Source: Myripristis murdjan (Eukaryota; Chordata; Actinopteri; Holocentriformes; Holocentridae). Taken from it: 64,000 nt of DNA. The stretch lies in NCBI RefSeq assembly GCF_902150065.1, contig NC_043983.1, forward strand, positions 9,889,821-9,953,820, read 5' to 3'. Shown one piece after another: positions 59,151 to 64,000 of this stretch. A program made the translations under genes and the position numbers. The stretch's first letter is position 1; every line of letters begins with the position of its first letter. The notes beneath the pieces were generated by a model, which was not told the DNA's origin, searched no databases, and saw only the letters and a program-made list of their open reading frames with translations.

Positions 59151-61375
59151 ATGTTGAGGATCTCTTTGACAGCTTTGAGTCTTTCATGGACTTTGATCAT
59201 CTGCAACGCGAACCGAGCTTATGCACAAGAAAGACAGTAAGTTTGTGGCATTTTGTTGTCTTTGAAGTCTGATGCAGTGCTTTGATAGTCACTTGTGTTA
59301 GGCTGGTATGCGTTTCCGATTCTTTGAATACATTCATGTATAAAATTACTGTCAGCATTGGAAATGTAACGAGTATGGTGCAACAAGACTAATTGTCCAA
59401 ATGGTCTGTGGTCATGTTAGATTGCAACCACATAGCTCCCTATAGCGAGCCTTACGCAATATTATTAATTTATGTCTTAGTTACTCCTTATAGTCATGCA
59501 CTGATTCCAGCCTGTGTTATCAAAGAAGATTTCAATCTAAGTGGTGACTGAATGTGTCTTGCTTTTCATTGCAGTCCTCTCTAAAAGACATTATGTTGTT
59601 ACAACACCTTGCCACTCATGGTCTTCTTAGACTTATTCATTCATAGTTAGATGCTACTGACTTTCTGGGCAAAATTTAGCAGTTGGATGAAGTGGTTTAT
59701 GGTTTTATGGATAAGGAGCGTGCATGGCTACTGGTGTTCTGGTTGCCCATGAATGGAAAGTATGCAGCTTTTGGAGAGGTTTCCTCATGTCCATTGAGAT
59801 AATAGCTCCTGGGTTTGGCAATGGACGCCTCAGTTTATTCAGTTTATCCCTCTAGTCAGAGAGGCCAAAGAGATAAATTTGACTTTGGGCTCTTTGATGT
59901 TATCAGTCAGGCTGCTGTCAGCGGGGTGCTGCTTGAGGGCTTAATCCTGACCTGAGGAGAGCTGTGTTAAGTTGTGTTAATAATTGAAGAGTTGCAAGCT
60001 ATTCTGCCAGGTTGTCCAGAGGGAAGGGAGGGAACGCAGCAGCTCAGTGTAGAAAATAGACAGGACTGACTGACTAAAACAGGCTTGACTTACAAATGGG
60101 AGCTCAAATCCCTCTCAAGAACCACACAGCTCTGAGAGTGAGAAGGTGGGAACATCAAGTCATGTGACTGATATTAAAATAAAAAAAAAAAAATGTAGAA
60201 CTGAGTGACTAATAAAGACTTGACTTACAAAGGAGAGCACAAATCCTTCTCAGGCACTGAACGGCTTTCAGCTGAGGAGCAAAGTTGGGCAAAACAATGA
60301 GAGCTTGAGTGCATCAAGCCGTGTGATTGAAATAAGCATGGTCACCACCACCTGATCCAGGCTCATCAAAGAGCTGGTTAAACTTACTGTAGATCAAACG
60401 CAGAGAGTCAATTTCCTCGTATTATCTTCCTATTCCCAAAGCCTTATTTTCCAGGGGATTTTCTCATGACTTTCTCTCTCAGGAACTGCTGTTGCCTCCG
60501 GCTCCCAGCACAGTAATGCCAACCACCTGATCCCACTGTCAGGCATGCAGTAGGGTTTGTGCTGGAGGCTTTGCTCAATCAGAATTTGTGTGATCTTCAG
60601 CTAGGTTTTTGGGGAGTGCTCCAATATTAGACATCTTGTCCTGTTAAAAAAAACAAAAACAAAACAAAACATCATGATGCGGAATAACTGAGTTGAACCT
60701 GTGCTCCTGCATTGGGGCATCTTGTTAAATCATTAAAAAAAATATTAATCATCAAATCACAGAGAAGATCTTGTGGCTCACAATGTCTTAACACACATTT
60801 GTGGACTGCTTATGCCTTACTCAAATCAGCATATGCTCATGAATAATATATAATAAGTGAATTATACTCATACACACCACATGTCATTTGGTGGACACTT
60901 ATCCACAGTACCATTCCCTTTTCTTAGCAAAGGAACCCGCAGAGGGACACACATCCCTGACAGCGGCGTTGTTAGTGCCATGCTCGACCCATTGAAATGA
61001 CCAGGGCCAGCCTAACAAGAGCACCTATTATTCTACCTTTGCTAGTCAGGAGATATAACTGTGCCAGATGGCATAGCCTTTCGCCCAAGGTAAACGTTAA
61101 ATTGGGCTTTTTTGTCGACTGTTTATATGCATCAAAGAATGACCTTTGCTCTGTGACCTCAGTGACAGCCGCCTTCCCTCAATTAAATGTCAGAGTGACT
61201 GTGTGGAATCTCGGTCGTTATTTTTCAAAACAGACACCAAGGTTCTGTCAGAGGTGCCAGACCACCCAAAGAGAACGCTAAAGCAGAAAGCTCATTGGCC
61301 AACAGGTAGCGTGTTCCTGGTAACCATGCAATTAAACCTGATCTCACTGCACAAATCCATGTGGAATGTGCCTGC

Positions 61376-61418
<43 letters not shown>

Positions 61419-62969
61419 CGTGCGCACGTGCATATCAGAGTGCAAGTGTGAGAGGGAAATGTGAGTTTTCATTTCATTCATCTATATCGTTTGCAGCAAA
61501 GCAATCTGATTTTGAAGTCATCTGCAGTGCTGCGCCAAGATTCTCAAAACAAAGCTACATTTATCTTGCCCCCATTCTCTTACAGTCATGAATAGTAAGC
61601 GATCGTTGTGTTTGGATGCTTTCAGAAAACATGGCACTGCGATGTACTATACATCTTGATATGCACCATATATTTACCCTCAATTTTCTGTCTTCCCTCT
61701 CCTTGTTTTCTCTCACCTTTGAACCTCCATCAACGATGTCCATCACCTCTCTCTTCTTTGTCATACTTCTTTCCCTCCCCTATTTATATTGTCTGGTCTC
61801 CTTCCATTTCACCTCTCTCCATCCTTTCTTTCTCTCTTGCCCCCCTCCATGCCTCTCCCTTTTTCCATCTCTCCTCTGCTCCTCTCTCCACCTCGCTCTG
61901 CTGCTCTCCTCTCGATTGGCCAATCAGGGGTTACCTGGTCGCTGCCCCCTCGGTGTTTCGAGCTGGCGTGGAGGAGAGCGTGAGTGTGACCATCTTCAAT
62001 GCAAAGTCAGAAACACGTGTCCAGGTGCAGCTGTCGGTGAAGGGAGAGACGGTGGCCCACAGCCATGGCTCAATGCTTGGTGAGAACAAACTGTGAAGCT
62101 GTGATCACACTGGCACAGTGGATTCATGTTGAAAAAGAACAAAATGCATTTTGAAAACAAAATAGCCAGCGTAGTCCACCCTTTTTTTTTTGTTGGTTTT
62201 GTGACTGTATATGTTGAAGAGTGGCAGTGGAGAGAAATGCGGCGGAGCCACATGAGCCAGGAGTGGAAATTATGCAGAGTACATGTTGTTTGCACTTACT
62301 AATTGAGCTATTTGGGTGTCCCTTAATGTGATTTACTAGAAGGGTCTTGATATCACGCAGGCACACACACGCACGCAGCATGAACCTGATTTGACCGATG
62401 CCCTGAGTGTGTGATCCTGACCAGCCAGGATTCTCGTGGACGTTATCTTCAGTTGGAGGCTTTGTGGCATCAGCTCCACCCATCCTACCAGACCCCTAAT
62501 GTATACATATACTATATGATTTGTTTGACAGCAACACTGATAGATGGGGTCGACTCTGCTTCGGAGTGGCATAGAGACAGGCTGCAGCTGGATTTCCTGT
62601 TAACCTCGTCTGAACAGCTCCAGTCAAACTGAGCCACAGCCTGTTAGCACTTGTAATATTAGATAATATTAGTGTTGTTCAGATGGGTGGCATAACAACT
62701 GAGTTGTGTTATAAGGCATATGGTGTGGGTGGAAAAAATGTTTAGCCTTAGTCAAGCTGTCCCACACAAATGTAGAAAAATAGGCAATACAATAACATTG
62801 TGCTTGAATTTTTTTTTTTTTTTTTTTTTTCAGTTCAAGGGTGCATGTCAGTACATGAATCTGTGAAATAAAACAATCTATCTATATATAAGTATAAAGG
62901 TTTTTTATGTGGAAATATTTTCCATTTTGTCTCTGTTCTATTTCAGACAAAGGCACCATCAAACTAAAG
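59151..62969 (+). CDS. cpamd8: CPAMD8-like alpha-2-macroglobulin-family protein, 5' part only
   Basis: First three coding exons of a large secreted C3/alpha-2-macroglobulin-family protein that continues beyond the window. Exons: 59151-59236, 61928-62079, 62947-62969; GT-AG junctions with matching phases give 86 residues. Residues 1-25 form a signal peptide (MLRISLTALSLSWTLIICNA, likely cleavage after AYA). The mature part starts GYLVAAPSVFRAGVEESVSV, the first macroglobulin (MG1) domain opening typical of the family, and ends DKGTIKLK. The third exon is only 23 bases. The name rests on the MG1 wording and on haus8 being near, as I recall for human 19p13. CD109 or another family member cannot be excluded from 86 residues. 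CPAMD8 is linked to anterior eye development in humans. No further exon before the right edge was convincing. Confidence 0.75.
60066..60336 (+). repeat. Diverged tandem duplication in cpamd8 intron 1
   Basis: Unit A (about 60066-60178) and unit B (about 60201-60336) share, in order, CTGACTGACTAA/CTGAGTGACTAA, CTTGACTTACAAA, GAGCTCAAATCC/GAGCACAAATCC, CTCTCA-G/TTCTCAGG, and an ending CATCAAG-C-TGTGA-TGA. The offset is about 135 bases at the start and about 158 at the end. A poly-A run separates the units. Confidence 0.75.
61377..61414. repeat. TG microsatellite
   Basis: TG run of about 38 bases followed by a short CGTG variant block. Confidence 0.95.
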
Positions 62970-64000
62970 GTGAGTCTAGATTTCTGGAGTTTGCATGTTC
63001 TTTTTTTTTTTTTCAGCTGAGATTGCTGAATTGTATCCTATGGACACGCTGGTTTCCAGAGATCTTTAAAATGCACGGAAATGTTTAGTGGCGACAGCTG
63101 CACAGTAGTGAGAGCCCCCTTGTCCGTTTGTGCACATTCCTCAGGCAACATGCAAATCAACACTACCATTATTTGTAATGCAACATCTGTCTCTGCACAT
63201 TCATTGGGAATAAGGTAACAGCCTCAATATAATATGCAACAGCTGTTGACGTGCATGTATGGTCCGCCGCCCCTGAAGGCTGGAGTAGATCAATCTAGTA
63301 TGCACGACTCTATTCTTCCCCTCTCTCCTCTGCTTTCTCTCCCCTCCCTATAACCTCCACCCTCATTCTCATGAAATACAGTCATGTGCAGTGTGCTTTG
63401 TTATAGCTTGGCATCTTCCACTGGTCTTTAAATTGTGCTCATTGCAATGCTCTCGACTTGGTTTCCTAAAAATGTAACAGTCCTGATTCGAGGTGGGAGT
63501 CAACATCAACCAGTTGCTAGTAAATTCTGATTGGTGGTTAATAAGATGTCAGTTCAAATAGCCTCTTGGTAGATATTAAATTATGAAGGAGTTTAAAATA
63601 CTGATTGACTGGTTATTTTTGGATTGGCCAGCCACTGCAGCAGGTAGAGCAAAACTTTCCCACAAGGCAGATTTGGATTCAAGGAAAAGTTCAGCCAAAA
63701 TACCAAAAAAGATGTTTTCCTGCTTAACCTTAGTGCAGTTTATTCTTCCAGATTGTTTCGCTGTGATTTGGTGAGGTTTCCAGTCTGCTGCAGTTATTCC
63801 TGTGTCCTGGCACCCCAGTACAATGTGGCTGGACGGGTATTGTTTTGTGGAGCTCCAACTGTCAAAAATGTATGGATTAATGGATACCTGGCATAATGCA
63901 TGACCCTCAGGGATGAAGACTTTTGTTGAGAACTATTTGTTGCTGAAAAACATGAGCAAACGGTATCTATCCTCCCACAGCAGGTACAAATTTGAGATTC
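62970..64000 (+). other. cpamd8 intron 3, running off the window
   Basis: Starts GTGAGT after the 23-base exon. It holds a T run and AT-rich sequence. No stretch combines a good acceptor, an in-frame continuation of the MG1 domain and a donor. The next exon is presumably to the right of the window. Confidence 0.6.

Larger units (their letters stand above)
59237..61927 (+). other. cpamd8 intron 1
   Basis: A 2.7-kb intron starting GTAAGT and ending in a CT-rich tract and CAG. It contains a diverged tandem duplication (60066-60336) and a TG microsatellite (61377-61414). The long serine/leucine frames in its last 300 bases (61608-61920) come from the extended polypyrimidine tract before the acceptor. 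Confidence 0.7.

Noticed and set aside
61608-61925. Ser/Leu-rich frames before cpamd8 exon 2
   Set aside because: They translate the extended polypyrimidine tract of the intron.
63975-64000. Possible next cpamd8 exon after CAG near the right edge
   Set aside because: In the required phase it gives an early stop (GTA CAA ATT TGA), so it is not a plausible exon.
1-64000. CRISPR arrays, retroviral/LTR elements, toxin genes, rRNA genes
   Set aside because: Looked for and saw no supporting structure; all repeats found are microsatellites, LINEs, a Tc1 relic, a MITE-like element or unclassified fish repeats.

Overview
This is a vertebrate nuclear window, most likely from a ray-finned (teleost, probably percomorph) fish. 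The reasons are intron-containing animal genes, very long CA/GT and CT/GA microsatellites, and several repeat families familiar from teleosts: a Tc1-like transposon, an I-clade LINE with a GAA-rich tail, L2/Rex1-type LINE tails and a common teleost interspersed repeat. The species cannot be fixed from the sequence. There are no bacterial-type operons, CRISPR arrays or recognisable rRNA or tRNA genes, and I saw no retroviral or LTR element.

Layout. Bases 1-19,700 hold no gene I can support: unique sequence, microsatellites, a polypyrimidine/polypurine pair (5.5-7.0 kb) and a CpG-rich patch (12.3-12.6 kb). Two intronless forkhead genes follow on the minus strand, about 10 kb apart: a FoxD gene best read as foxd2 (20,523-21,626) and a FoxE gene read as foxe3 (31,437-32,699). 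Order and orientation match the FOXE3-FOXD2 pair I recall from mammals. The large gene-poor space around them looks like a developmental regulatory landscape. Bases 33-40 kb are gene-free. Bases 40.4-49.4 kb are repeat-rich: an L2/Rex1-type LINE split by a second LINE with a 13-bp target-site duplication, a small inverted-repeat element, a three-exon THAP zinc-finger gene (minus strand), an I-clade LINE fragment just upstream of it, and a Tc1 relic inserted in another LINE relic.

From 49.6 kb to the end there is a tight plus-strand run: haus8 (10 coding exons, complete, 357 codons), sac3d1 (4 coding exons, complete) and the first three coding exons of a cpamd8-like alpha-2-macroglobulin-family gene that runs off the right edge. 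From memory, HAUS8 and CPAMD8 are neighbours on human 19p13, which supports those two names. The HAUS8 and SAC3D1 families are both linked to spindle and centrosome function; the two forkhead genes are developmental repressors/activators. I see no evidence that the forkhead pair and the 49-64 kb genes work together.

I did not find a convincing undescribed system. The more interesting leads are a probable GC-AG intron in sac3d1, the THAP gene with a 57-nt middle exon and a reading-frame anomaly at its end, the nested LINE insertion with intact target duplication, a perfect 14-bp inverted repeat, and AT-rich motif clusters between the forkhead genes that may be enhancers.
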